64,000 bases of DNA from NCBI GenBank assembly GCA_014529385.2, contig CM043965.1:63387933-63451932 (forward strand), read 5' to 3'. This DNA comes from Adiantum capillus-veneris. Its lineage: Eukaryota > Streptophyta > Polypodiopsida > Polypodiales > Pteridaceae. The stretch's first letter is position 1. Each line of letters starts with the position of its first letter. A program made the position numbers and the translations under genes. This document shows positions 11,770 to 22,612 of the stretch, piece by piece. The notes under the pieces are model-generated. The model searched no databases. It was not told the DNA's origin and saw nothing but the letters and a program-made list of their open reading frames with translations.

Positions 11770-11881
11770 TGTGCTCACGAATCAGACTGATGACAAGAGA
11801 AAGGGAGAGCCTTGCTCGACTTAATGAGAGAACATGCAATGACCAAAACAAAAGGGAAAGCAAACTGTGAGTACTAGGTGC

Positions 11882-11946
<65 letters not shown>

Positions 11947-12740
11947 GAAACCAGATGGGGTCCCAAACCCCCCTCCAAGGGCCCCCTCTCCATTGCTAGA
12001 GAGGTATTTACTTTAGATTGCACAAGTCCGGTACAATGGGTCTAGATGCTATGATGCTTGATGAGGTCTGTGTCGACGACGAGGCTGTCAATGGGCTGAA
12101 ATCTGAAAACACTAGGGTCTACTGCTGCGGATTTGCACTACGTTGACAAGACAGGGCTGATCTACAACCGTGATGCATGCAAGGGCTGAGAACTGCAAAA
12201 CGCAGGCTGTTCTTGAGGCTGATCTGCTACAAAGGGTGGAAAACGGCGAGGATCTGGTACCGGATGGGTGAGGTACGGCGAGGCTAAGGGCTGATCTGAA
12301 AACGCAGGTCTTCTTGGCTGAAAACGCTGGTCTTCTTGGTCTGCAAAACGCTGGTCCTTGTTGGTGCCTCTTCTGCTTCTACTAGGCGCCCTGGGTCTCC
12401 TTTTATAGGTGCACACAACTGGGTTGAGAAGCCTCATATTCAGCCCCACGATTCTGGAAATAATAATGTCACTTAATATAAAATGACCTATAAGAGGTTT
12501 TTCACATGCAATTGCAAAACTGGGTTCATGCGGTGGAAAATGCTCATGTTGGGTACTGGATATTGATTCTAATGATCATGGGTTGTGCAATCAGAGGGTA
12601 TGCAGCTACTCTACGTGCCTTGACATGCACTGCCTACGTACAGGGCTCACGAGGGTGCCAAAACACTTCTTAGGCTACCTAAACCCTAGAAGTAGGTACA
12701 GCTTGTCCACATGCACATTAGGTTAGATGTGCAAGTGATA
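11770..12740 (-). repeat. gypsy B-family LTR, diverged copy
   Basis: Same layout as the clear B LTRs at 27559-28865 and 30788-31939: a GGGAGAGCCTT block, a GA-rich stretch (here a 62-base microsatellite), GGCTGAAAACGC-type short repeats, and the terminal GTTAGATGTGCAAGTGATA (consensus ends GTGACA). In element orientation the LTR starts at 12740. The left edge is diverged and its position approximate; no primer-binding site was found beside it. Confidence 0.65.
11884..11945. repeat. (GA)n microsatellite
   Basis: 62-base perfect GA run inside the diverged B-family LTR; the same LTR position holds shorter GA-rich sequence in the other copies. Confidence 0.95.
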
Positions 12741-13112
12741 AGTCAGAAGTTGACGCAGTCGAGTTTCCTTTTTAGATTCTTTCTTAGGACACTCCTTTTT
12801 CACGTGACCTACTACGTGACAATAGAAAAATCTTCGTTCCTTTGTACACAACGTCTGCTCTTCTGTACTTAATTGACCACCTACGATTCCTCGAGCAATT
12901 CTCTCATTAGGTGTGAGTTGAGGTTTATCAAATTTTCCTGTACCCTTATCCTTATCTTTGTCACTTTGAGAGAGAGATGTAGATGGAGAATTAGATTGAA
13001 AATTAGGAGAGTTCTTTCTATTGTCACCATTCCTATTAGAATTTCTATCCTTGTCTTTAGAGGTGTCTTGAGAGGAAAAGTTACCATTACCATTGGCTGT
13101 CCTGAGCTTACC
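12741..13112 (-). pseudogene. gypsy B-family gag fragment with zinc knuckle
   Basis: The minus strand encodes an Asn/Ser/Lys-rich linker, then LTPNERIARGIVGG and a zinc-knuckle-like YCHVVGHVKKECPKK in which the first Cys of the CCHC motif is absent. The nearby family member at 25620-26132 has LTPYEKVAQGILGG in the same place. The fragment is flanked directly by B-type LTR sequence on both sides, so N-terminal gag and all of pol are missing. Gag would bind element RNA and form virus-like particles; this copy cannot. Confidence 0.75.
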
Positions 13113-13662
13113 CGTAAGGTGTAGCGGAAGTGAATGTTGAACTTTGCTCAACATGAGTGCTCCGAACTATGCTCAAGGGTTCCTTTTTCTTACGGAAGGG
13201 AGAGCCTTCCGTTCCTTTAATGAGAGAGTGCAAATGATCACAAACAAAGTGGGAAACGCTGTGAATGAAGGTGCTGAGACTGAGAGATAGAGAGAGAAGA
13301 ATACGACACCAGAATGTTGTCAAACCCTCCCCCGAAGGCCCCACTCTCTATGGCGAGAGTGGTCTAATATTGATTGCACAAAACTCTACAATGCTTTGGA
13401 CTTGCCCACGATGTCGACGACGATGAGGACGACGATGAGACGGGCTGAAATCTGAAAACGTTAAGGGCTGAAATCTGCAAATCTTTATCTGCTGAATTCT
13501 GACTCTACGTCGGTGACGACGGCGATGATGAGAATGCAACGACGACGCGCTGAAAACGCAGATGCTGAAATCTACGTTGTCCGGGCTGAATCTGCAAACT
13601 TCGATGGATCTGACCGTGCGGCGAGGATCTATTGCGGGAAGGTGGGATCTGCGAGGTTCGGG
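13113..13662 (-). repeat. 3' LTR remnant of B1
   Basis: Closely matches the first 500 bases of the LTR at 30788 (GTAAGGTGTAGCGG, then GGGAGAGCCTTCCG, then GGCTGAAATCTG repeats). It stops at GAGGTTCGGG, where truncated copia LTR sequence begins. In element orientation this is the terminal part of the LTR. Confidence 0.75.
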
Positions 13663-14022
13663 AGCTGCCCTTGTGTGAATAAGTCCAAATCGGACCCTCC
13701 AATCCGCCCATGTGTGGCCGCCCTTGTGTAGACAAATCCGCTTTTGAATCCGGCCACCGGCCATTGACTTCTTCCGACCACCGGCCACCGGCCAACCAAC
13801 CACTTTTCGACCGCCGTCCGGCCATAATATTCCCGCGAACCAAAAAAAAAAGTCTCAAGGGACGGCCCCTAAAGTTGCCCCTGATTTTTGGCCATGAAAA
13901 TTTTATTTCCGGTGAGTGATTTTCCTTCACGCACGATGGCTTCTCCTCATAATGGGGGCCTTACAAATGTGCGCTTTTACCAAAGAAAATTACAAGGGGT
14001 AAATCAGGCTCCATACTTAACA
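13663..14022 (-). repeat. truncated 3' LTR of the copia element
   Basis: Matches 23690-24033 of the 5' LTR almost base for base and ends CCATACTTAACA, like the intact LTR. The other half of the LTR is missing; at 13663 the sequence switches to B1 LTR. Confidence 0.9.
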
Positions 14023-14033
14023 ATCTCCCACTT
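14023..14033 (-). promoter_or_regulatory. copia polypurine tract
   Basis: The minus strand reads AAGTGGGAGAT immediately before the LTR start TGTTAAG. This purine run is the expected primer site for plus-strand DNA synthesis. Confidence 0.85.
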
Positions 14034-14082
14034 GGAGACTGATCTCCAAACCAAACCTGTGACTACTTTCCATCCTGGCTTC

Positions 14083-15486
14083 TTATCCTTGAATGCCGAT
14101 TGAAGATGAGCAAAAGCTCAACTTCTCCTTGTTGACCACCTTTGTAAACATGTCTGCAGGATTTTCACTTGTATGCACCTTTCCTAGCTTTAGCTGTTCC
14201 TCTTCCACAAGAGTGCGTATGAAGTGATGTCTCACCTCAATGTGCTTTGTCCTTGAATGAAAAGCTGAGTTCTTCGCAAGATGGATAGCACTTTGGCTAC
14301 CACTGTACAAGACACAATTGTCTTGTTTGAATCCAAGCTCTTCTAAGAATCTGTGAAGCCACAGAATTTCTTTGCTTGCCTCCGTCATTGCTACATACTT
14401 TGCTTCCGTGGTAGAAAGTGAAACCACTTTCTACAGCTTTGAAGCCCAGCTTACTACTGTACCTCCAACCGTGAACACATAGCCAGTAGTGCTCCTTCGA
14501 GTATCTTTGTCACCTGCCATATCTGCATCAGCATACCCTTCTAGAAAAATATCAGTTCCTCCAAAATACAAAGCATTTGTTGTTGTCCCTTTTAGATACT
14601 TAAGTATCCACTTCACAGCTTGCCAATGCTCTTTACTTGGGTTGTCCATGAACCTACTCACAACTCCCACTGCATGTGCAATGTCTGGCCTTGTCCAGAC
14701 CATAGCATACATTAGAGAACCTACCGCTGCAGCATATGAAACTTTAGACATATAGGCTATCTCCTCTTGTGTCTTCGGACACATATCCTTCGTTAGTTTA
14801 AAGTGACCAGCCAAAGGTGTAGAAACTGGTTTTGCATGTTGCATTGCAAACCTTTCTAGTACCTTCTTAATGTAATCTTCTTGAGATAGCTTTATTGTCT
14901 TCTTCGTCCTGTCCCTTGATATTTTCATACCAAGTATCCTCTTTGCAGTACCTAAATCTTTCATTGAAAAAGATTTAGACAGCTTCTCTTTTAGGTCTTT
15001 GATGTCCTGCATGTTAGCACTTGCAATCAACATGTCATCAACATATAACATTAGAATGATGAATTTCCCATCTCCCAAATTCTTCGTGTAGACGCAGTGA
15101 TCCGAGTTACATCTTGTGAATCCATGATCCAACATCCATCGATCAAACTTCAAGTACCATTGTCTTGATGCTTGCTTTAAACCATACAAGCTCTTCTTTA
15201 ATCTGCAAACCATTTTCTCCTTACCTTTTACTTCATACCCCTTTGGTTGAAGCATGTAGATTTCCTCCTCTAAGTCACCATGAGGGAATGCCATATTTTC
15301 ATCCATTTGCTCGAGATTTAAATCATGAGTAGCCACAAGGCTTAAGACAAGCCTAATTGAGTTCATTTTTACAACAGGAGAAAATATTTCATTGAAGTCA
15401 ATACCTTTCTTTTGAGAAAACCCTTTTACCACAAGCCTAGACTTGTACCTGTTCTTCCCACTTTCTTCTTCCTTCACCTTGTACAC
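14083..15486 (-). pseudogene. copia reverse transcriptase and RNase H
   Basis: The RT region (15486-14434) has SRLVVKGFSQKKGIDF, the SLYGLKQASRQWY block and the catalytic LYVDDMLIA. RNase H follows with GYADADMAGDKDTRRSTTGY, then after a stop LSTTEAKYVAMTEASKE and RTKHIEVRHHFIR. A TAG stop at 14431-14433 separates the two RNase H halves where Gln is expected. Another TAG lies about 30 bases upstream of the RT frame. Otherwise the RT frame of about 350 residues is open and retains its catalytic residues. Together these would copy element RNA into DNA and degrade the template. Confidence 0.93.
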
Positions 15487-15650
15487 CCATTTGTTTTGAA
15501 GTGCCCGCTTACCTTTAGGCTACTCGACCAATTCCCATGTTTGGTTGCGATGTAGTGAGTCCATCTCCACTTGCATGCTCTTCGTCCATTCTTCTTTGGA
15601 TTCATGTTGCATAGCTTCTTCGTATGATTCCGGCTCTCCAGAATCTGAGA

Positions 15651-17065
15651 TCAAGAGATGGTTGAAGGAAGGAACAAACCTTTCTGGAGGTCTACTTGCT
15701 CTTGTAGATCTTCGGGGAATAGGTTGAGGCTCCTCATTTGGTTGACGTTGTTGCGCGCATTGTCACCGTTTGCAATCCTTGAGTCTTCACCGTCCTCAAG
15801 CTTCATGTACTCATCACCTGTTTCTTTTGTTTGATTTCTTTCCAAGTAATCTTTGTACATATTTTGTTCGTTAAAAATTACATCCCTACTCCTTAAGATT
15901 TTACCATCTTCAGGATTCCATTGGCGATACCCAAAGTCACCTTCTCCATAGCCAATGAAGAAACACTTTTTGGACTTTGCATCTAGCTTTGATCTTAGGC
16001 TTCTATCTATGTGCATGAAAGCCTCACACCCAAACACTTAGAGAAATGCATAATTCACCGGTTTACCTGTCCATGCCTCTTCTGGAACTCCCCCATCCAA
16101 TGCCGTTGAGGGTGACCGATTGATTAAGTACACAGACGTACTTACAGCTTCCGCCCAAAGCTCAAGCGGTAGGCCAGCATGTAGCCGCATGCTTCGTGCT
16201 CGCTCCATGATTGTTCTGTTCATCCTTTCCGAAATCCCATTTCGTTGAGGTGTCCTTGGGGTTGTCCTTTGCCTCCGAATGCCATTGCTAGCACAAAAGC
16301 TTGGCTGCAATATTCACCTCCATTGTCGAATCTGAGGCATTTAACCTTGGTACATGTTTCATTCTCCACAAAGGCTTTCCACCTTTAAAATATGGAAAAT
16401 ACATCGGACTTATTCTTCATGACATAAACCCATGTTTTTCTAGTCGCATCGTCTATGAATGTTACATAGTACAATGAGTCACCAAGTGATGGTATACTTG
16501 CAGGACCCCAAACATCAGAATGAACCAACTCAAGTTCTTTATTTTTTCTTTCATTTCCTGATTTTTGAAATTTCACCCTCTTTTGTTTACCATAAGCACA
16601 ATCTTCACAGAACTCTAAGTCCACTTCTTTCAAACCTGGTAGAAGCTTCTTTGTTTGAATGATTTGCATTCTTTTGGCACTCATATGACCGAGCCGATAG
16701 TGCCACACCGCACTGTCAACTTCTGTAGTTGCTGCACAAGCTGAAGGTTGCGTGCTAACAGTACACAAGTAAAGTGTACCGACCTTTTCTCCTTTGGCAA
16801 CCACCAAAGATCCCTTTGAGATCTTCCACAGTCTGTTTCTGAATGCAATATTGTGACCTTCATCGTCCAATTGTCCTGTAGAGATCAAATTTTTGCGAAG
16901 AGAAGGAACATGCCTAACATCTTTAAGCTTCCATTCATTTCCGTTAGCATTTGACAAAAACTGTACCTTTGCCGACAATCTCACAAGCTTCATCATCTCC
17001 CAAGTATACATACCCAAAATTACCTTCGGTGTAGTCTTGGAAATGTTGCTTGTGTGGTGTCGCAT
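15651..17065 (-). pseudogene. copia integrase with GAG-pre-integrase domain
   Basis: In order on the minus strand: GAG-pre-integrase and HHCC zinc region (WHYRLGHMSAKRM, then FCEDCAYGKQ); catalytic core with HSDVWGP (first Asp), FIDDATRKTWVY, LRFDNGGEY (second Asp) and RNGISERMNRTIMERARSM (Glu); then the C-terminal copia block FGCEAFMHID and RSRDVIFNE. A stop/frame change near 16384 and a TAA near 16038 break the frame, and the linker to RT (15487-15650) has further stops. The DDE residues themselves are all present. Confidence 0.9.
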
Positions 17066-17300
17066 GGAATGAAGCCCCGGAATCTACTATCTAGGAATTA
17101 GACACATTGTCTAATGAGAGAATTAGAGTATCTTGCTCTACTTTACCTGCCACATTGGCCTCCAATGTTGGCTTGTTGTCTTGAGACTCTGTCTCCTTCT
17201 TCTTCTTGGACCAGCAATCCTTCTTGACGTGGCCCTTCTTGCCGCAGTTCCAACATTCAAGAACTGACTTTGTGCGTGACTTGCTCTGCCTTGAGCGATC
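16985..17300 (-). pseudogene. copia gag zinc knuckle and protease
   Basis: A CCHC zinc knuckle, CWNCGKKGHVKKDC, is encoded at 17255-17214. About 45 residues later comes the retropepsin-type active site VDSGASFHAT (Asp codon near 17084). A TAG stop lies two codons before the active-site valine, and the frame shifts again near 16985 into the integrase frame. LARD-1 lies immediately upstream (17306). Confidence 0.88.
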
Positions 17301-17462
17301 ACGACTGTTGCTAAATTGCTTTATCTGACAGAAAAATAATTCTAAATGAATTATTGGATTTATAAGTGAGAGGGTTTTCTCGCTTGGAACACCAAGAAAC
17401 TAATTCTAAATGAATTATTGGAATTTTAAGTAAGAGGGTTTTTCTCACTGGAGCATCCAAGT

Positions 17463-17554
17463 ACAGAGTATTCCTAGTGCGTCATTCAAAGTAATGACGG
17501 GAGCGCATACAGAGTATTCCTAGTGCGTCATTCAAAGTAATGACGGGAGCGCTG
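17463..17554 (+). repeat. 46-bp tandem duplication in 5' LTR only
   Basis: ACAGAGTATTCCTAGTGCG starts both copies (17463 and 17509). The 3' LTR has one copy at 21240. It therefore arose after insertion and duplicates one TGACG hairpin unit. Confidence 0.92.
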
Positions 17555-17800
17555 TGAACGGGAATATCTATAAGGCCACCAAAAACAGGTACTTCTGATG
17601 CGTCACATCGGATGGGTGACAGGGAGCATCGGGAAGAAGTATCCGACCATCCGGGAACGGACATCTCTGATGCGTCATAGGATGGGTGACATAGAGCATT
17701 GTGAAGGGGATTGTACCGTAAGTTCGGTAGGAAAGGACTAGGTGATGGGTATTCCTGATGCGTCACAAGGTGGGTGACAGGTGCATCAGAAAGGGGATAT
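17463..17800 (+). promoter_or_regulatory. array of TGACG-containing hairpins in LARD LTR
   Basis: Four related units are each an imperfect inverted repeat, for example CTGATGCGTCAC then GGTGACAGGTGCATCAG. Every unit carries GCGTCA on one arm and TGAC(A/G) on the other, resembling as-1/TGA-type bZIP sites in opposed orientation upstream of the TATA box. The same array is present in the 3' LTR (21240-21530). Binding is an inference. Confidence 0.6.
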
Positions 17801-18236
17801 CCATAGTCGAGAGGAAATCCGAACTGGAAAGAGGAATACGCGTAAAGACGCAAGCACAAGAATAAAGATGCGTTCTGAGAAGCTTTTCTTAAAAAGCGAA
17901 ATATTTTAACGAGTTTTTCAGGAAGAGCAAACGCTTTTCCGCGAGGAATCTATGTTTGCATTGCATTCGTGCATGTGGTTGCATCCAGGGACGCCTCGGA
18001 AGTCCTGTGAAAGCATTGTTTTTAACTTATAAGGTTTTATTGAGTTTTTGGGCAGGTTCATACCAATTTTAAAAATATGCCGGCCGTCCACTTAATAAGT
18101 GGACAGCCACTTAGAAAATAAAGCAACAAAACCAGCCAGCGAATTCTCTCTCCCTATTTCAAGTAGAACAGGAAAAAAAAAAAAAAAACGGCCGCGATCT
18201 CTTCGCGAGCAGCTATTCGTGCCGTGGTGAAGGAGC

Positions 18237-18243
18237 TATAAAA
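18237..18243 (+). promoter_or_regulatory. TATA box of LARD-1 5' LTR
   Basis: TATAAAA in GGAGCTATAAAAGCACC, conserved in the 3' LTR at 21967-21973. It is about 410 bp upstream of the polyadenylation signal, consistent with U3/R order. Confidence 0.75.
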
Positions 18244-18650
18244 GCACCACATGCCTTCATTGAAAGGAGGTTACTAACGTCAGCAAGAGAAGACTCTGCC
18301 GCCAGATCACGCAAGAGATCGCGAGACTACGAAGCACGGAAGTCGCTTTTCCCGCGAAAGAGCGACAGGTATCTATTGTGGATTCACCATACGAATTGTT
18401 GTCGCATGTTTGCGTATGTGTTTGCAGGTACTTCATCGCGAAGGAGAAGCGAGAAGGCTTCGGCCTACGCTTGGGAATTCCGAGAATGGAATTCGGAAAT
18501 GTCTACAGAGTCTCGACTCCGAGTACAGACGGAAAAAGGATTGAGAGCTTGTCTCTCGGATTTCCCTTACGGGAAGGAACGACCATCGAGTCCGAGATTT
18601 AGAACGGAGGGGTTTTCTCCGGTTCTTGTGCTTGTAAAAAGATTCTCCCT

Positions 18651-18656
18651 AATAAA
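18651..18656 (+). terminator. polyadenylation signal in LARD-1 5' LTR
   Basis: AATAAA; the 3' LTR copy at 22381-22386 would end the element transcript. Confidence 0.7.
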
Positions 18657-18837
18657 GAATACTCTTTAAGGGGGGGGACCAGCCCATCTTCTGGTCCCCA
18701 GTACTGTGTCGATCTTCTCTCTCTCTCTCTATTTATTTCTCTCTATATCCTTTGGCTTCAGTATTAAGTGATAAATTCTATTTATTCGAGTATATTTTAT
18801 ATTGTTATGCGCTCCCGTTTGTGACAGTGGTATCGGA

Positions 18838-18849
18838 GCATGGTCTCCT
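18838..18849 (+). promoter_or_regulatory. LARD-1 primer-binding site (tRNA-Met type)
   Basis: TGGTATCGGAGC, one base after the LTR end. It differs from the plant initiator-Met PBS TGGTATCAGAGC by one base; LARD-2 keeps the exact sequence at 46718-46729. Confidence 0.9.
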
Positions 18850-21069
18850 CTCTTTCTCTGTAAAGGAGGACTACTCTGGGAAGATACGGGAAGAAGCCAT
18901 GACAAGCCAAGAGAGAAGTAAGCAGGCGGAAACCTAAGTCCTGCAAGAAAAGCTCGCAGAGTTGGGAAATTGAACTTACAACAAGACTTGGATTCAATTC
19001 AAGGCTGAATTTTCTGACAAATTTTTTTTCCTCTACGCTTTGAGGAAGGCATCCAAGAAGATTGGGATCGGTTTGCCCAATAGGAACACAAGTGAGTCAA
19101 AGCAAGTAGTGGTTCACTCTTGCCAAGGTAGCTCCACTCTCGACCCTTTCTGAGGGAGGAAAGATGAAGAAATTCAACAAAGGACTTTTGCCCGAATTTT
19201 GTAGACGCATTTGCAAAATACTTTGCAGCAGATGGTAGAGTCAGCAATAAAAGCTGAAAGTGTACACCTTAGTGTACATAGACTTTAATCCCCGCAGTGG
19301 GACGGGGACCATTGAACACAGAAACAATGAATTTTTGTTACCTCTCCTCGAAGGATACGTTGCTATCCGGAGAAAGTTTGGAGTAAGGGAATTCAATCTA
19401 ACTCCTAAGTTTTTGAATAGAAGACCCTCAAACTTAAAGTGAGAGGGCAGGTCTTTAATCAAAGTTAAATCTTTGAGACACTCATCAACTGTGTATTGCT
19501 TTTATGCACGAGATATGCACGCGTCTAACCAGGACAATCACTCTCGAGTGTTTATGAGAGTAAGGTTGAGTCAGAACATTGTTTTATACGATGAACTGCT
19601 TTGCTTAACTATCCGGAAGGTCCATGATTGATCTGGTATCCGGTAGTTCTCCAACAAATTACCTGCTATTGCGGGTAAGAAATTATGAAGGAACCATTCT
19701 GAGCTTTCCAAGCAAAGAAAAGCTTTCATTAAGCTTGAATACTCTTTAAGCCCACACTCCCTACCCAGTAAGGGAAGACATGGTAGTGCTTTTCGCACAA
19801 GTGAAGGAATACTCTCTTTACGAGGGAAGGAACAAGTGACGACTACTGCCTGTGCTCAAGGAATCCAAGGATTGAAATCCTCGTTTATTCGATGAGTGGG
19901 TTTTGCTCTAAGATCGAGCCAAGGGATCGTCAGGTTGAGTGTCTTCGCTCTAAGAATCTTCCGAAGGGAAGGAAATTTCCCACGTTCACCGAAACTCTAA
20001 CACAGCTTAAGAATTATGTACACCTTTGAGTACATGGATAACACACGAAGATGCAGACCTATGCCAAGGAACTGGATGAGAGTTTGTTATACTCTCTTGA
20101 GCGCCTTTTTGCGTGCAAGGCTATTCCGACACAAGAATCTCTATTTGAAATGTGTTCGGTAGAAGGAATTTGAGTTTCTCTACGGAGAAGAGGTTTTCTG
20201 ATGGTCGTTGATCATTGAGTACGCTATGTGCTTTTACCATTACAGTAGCAAATTTTGGTTGCAGTATATGTTTCTCCATGAGCAGGTCAAGTAGCATTTA
20301 CACGCTGCTCGAATAAATTCGAACTATTCTGTTCATAAGAATATAATTCGCCAACCGTTTCAAAATGGTAAGAATTACATATGGGAGAACATCCCTAAGA
20401 ATCAAAGAGGGTTCGCTCTATTGTGAACTAGGTTTGAACGTACGTTCAAAAAATGCTATGGCTAGAATCCTACCTGCCTGAGATTTTGCAAGGCGTCATT
20501 GATGCTTGCAAGGAGGAAAAGATTGGAAGGAAGTGCGCTGTGCACAAGGAATCTTCGGATTGGAACCGTCCGCCTACGTTGAGCGACGGCCCGAAACAAG
20601 AACCTTCTTTAAGGTGATCACACACTTTGTTTGTGAAGGAAGACATCAAGATTAATACTCTTATGATTTGGGCATTCCCTATGTGGGAGGACACAAGAGG
20701 TTTAATATCCTCAGGACTCATAGCGCAAGGTTATGCGCAAGGACATAGACCTAAATTTATTTTTAGGAGGATGATTCTTCTCGGGATTGAGAAGGTGGAA
20801 TTGAGTTAACAGATTCTCGGAAAGACGCGAATGACGAGTTCTTACATGGCTTGTAAGTTTAATGAATGGTGAAGGATATCCTCGAGGTATTAGAGGAAGG
20901 ACATGAACTGGTAAGGTAAGTATTGAATTATTGAATTTTTGTTTAATTTAATTTCTAAGTTCTCTCTTGAGAAAGGACTGGCTCAACTCACCATTGACCA
21001 AGATTTGAAATTTTCCAATTTCTCCCCGGCAGTTCAGTTGGACCTCTACAGTTGAGGACAACTGTTTAT
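18850..21069 (+). other. LARD-1 internal region, non-coding
   Basis: About 2.2 kb without a sustained frame. A short frame from ATGACAAGCCAAGAGAG (about 18899) could be a vestige of a gag start. The first 120 bases are also preserved in LARD-2 (46730-46858), which suggests a packaging or leader role. Nothing else was recognised. Confidence 0.7.
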
Positions 21070-21081
21070 AAGTGAGAGGGA
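21070..21081 (+). promoter_or_regulatory. LARD-1 polypurine tract
   Basis: AAGTGAGAGGGA immediately before the 3' LTR. Confidence 0.8.
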
Positions 21082-22430
21082 TGTTGCTAAATTGGCTTTA
21101 TCTGACAGAAAAATAATTCTAAATGAATTATTGGATTTATAAGTGAGAGGGTTTTCTCGCTTGGAACACCAAGAAACTAATTCTAAATGAATTATTGGAA
21201 TTTTAACTGAGAGGGTTTTTCTCGCTGGAGCATCCGAGTACAGAGTATTCCTAGTGCGTCATTCAAAGTAATGACGGGAGCACTGTGAACGGGAATATCT
21301 GTAAGGCCACCAAGAACGGGTACTTCTGATGCGTCACATTGGATGGGTGACAGGGAGCATCGGGAAGAAGTATCCCACCATCCGGGAACGGACATCTCTG
21401 ATGCGTCATAGGATGGGTGACATAGAGCATCATGAAGGGGATTGTACCGTAAGTTCGGTAGGAAAGGACTAGGTGATGGGTATTCCTGATGCGTCACAAG
21501 GTGGGTGACGGGTGCATCAGAAAGGGGATATCCATAGTCGAGAGGAAATCCGAACTGGAAAGAGGAATACGCGTAAAGACGCAAGCACAAGAATAAAGAT
21601 GCGTTCTGAGAAGCTTTTCTTAAAAAGCAGAATATTTTAACGAGTTTTTCGGGAAGAGCAGACGCTTTTCCGCAAGGAATCTATGTTTGCATTGCATTTG
21701 TGCATGTGGTTGCATCCAGGGACGCCTGGGAAGTGCTGTGAAAGCATTGTTTTTAACTTACAGGGTTTTATTGAGTTTTTGGGCAAGTTCATACCAATTT
21801 AAAAAATATGTCGGCCGTCCACTTAATAAGTGGGCAGCCACTTAGAAAATAAAGCAACAAAACCAACCAGCGAATTCTCTCTCCCTATTTCAGGTAGAAC
21901 AGGAAAAAAAAAAAAAAGCGGCCGCAATCTCTCCGCGAGCAGCTATTCGTGCCGTGGTGAAGGAGCTATAAAAGCACCACATGCCTTCACTGAAAGGAGG
22001 TTACTAACGTCAGCAAGAGAAGACTCTGCCGCCAGATCACGCAAGAGATCACGAGACTACGAAGCACGGAAGTCGCTTTTCCCGCGAAAGAGCGACAGGT
22101 ATCTATTGTGGATTCACCATACGAATTGTTGTCGCGTGTTTGCGTATGTGTTTGCAGGTACTTCATCGCGAAGGAGAAGAGAGAAGGCTTCGACCTACGC
22201 TTGGGAATTCCGGGAACGGAATTCGGAAATGTCTGCGGAGTCTCGACTCCAAGTACAGACGGAAAAAGGATTGAGAGCTTGTCTCTCGGATTTCCCTTAC
22301 GGGAAGGAACGACCATCGAGTCAGAGATTTAGAACGGAGGGGTTTTCTCCAGTTCTTGTGCTTGTAAAAAGATTCTCCCTAATAAAGAATACTCTTTAAG
22401 GGGAGGGACCAGCCTATCTTCTAGTCCCCA

Positions 22431-22513
<83 letters not shown>

Positions 22514-22607
22514 TTATTTCTCTCTATATCCTTTGGCTTCAGTATTAAGTGATAAATTCTATTTATTCGAGTATATTTTATATTGTTATGCGCTCCCATT
22601 TGTGACA
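21082..22607 (+). repeat. LARD-1 3' LTR
   Basis: 1526 bp, TGTTGC...TGACA, with TATA box at 21967-21973, AATAAA at 22381-22386 and a 78-base CT microsatellite at 22434-22511. The CT run is only about 16 bases in the 5' LTR, so it expanded in this copy or shrank in the other. Confidence 0.93.
22434..22511. repeat. (CT)n microsatellite in LARD-1 3' LTR
   Basis: 78-base perfect CT run, at the LTR position that received the LINE insertion in LARD-2. Confidence 0.95.
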
Positions 22608-22612
22608 ACGAC

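Larger units (their letters stand above)
17306..18836 (+). repeat. LARD-1 5' LTR
   Basis: 1531 bp, TG...CA. In order: two tandem A/T-rich hairpins (17335-17355 and about 17401-17419), a block of TGACG-type hairpins (17463-17800), an A-run near 18175-18188, a TATA box (18237-18243), a polyadenylation signal (18651-18656) and a short CT run. It differs from the 3' LTR by scattered substitutions (roughly 2% by eye), an extra 46-bp duplication, and a much shorter CT run. Confidence 0.93.
17306..22607 (+). mobile_element. LARD-1: complete non-coding LTR retrotransposon
   Basis: 5302 bp, with 5' LTR (17306-18836), PBS (18838-18849), polypurine tract (21070-21081) and 3' LTR (21082-22607). Both LTRs run TGTTGC...TGACA. 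The perfect 5-bp target duplication ACGAC is at 17301-17305 and 22608-22612. The 2.2-kb internal region has no frame longer than about 80 codons and no gag or pol motif, so it is a LARD-type non-autonomous element mobilised in trans. It sits in the copia gag gene in the opposite orientation. A second copy of the family is spread over 34498-46858. Confidence 0.92.

Noticed and set aside
11755-11772. Degenerate plus-strand primer-binding site (AATATCAAAGC) near the diverged B LTR
   Set aside because: Wrong orientation for the adjacent LTR and no plus-strand LTR end recognised before it.
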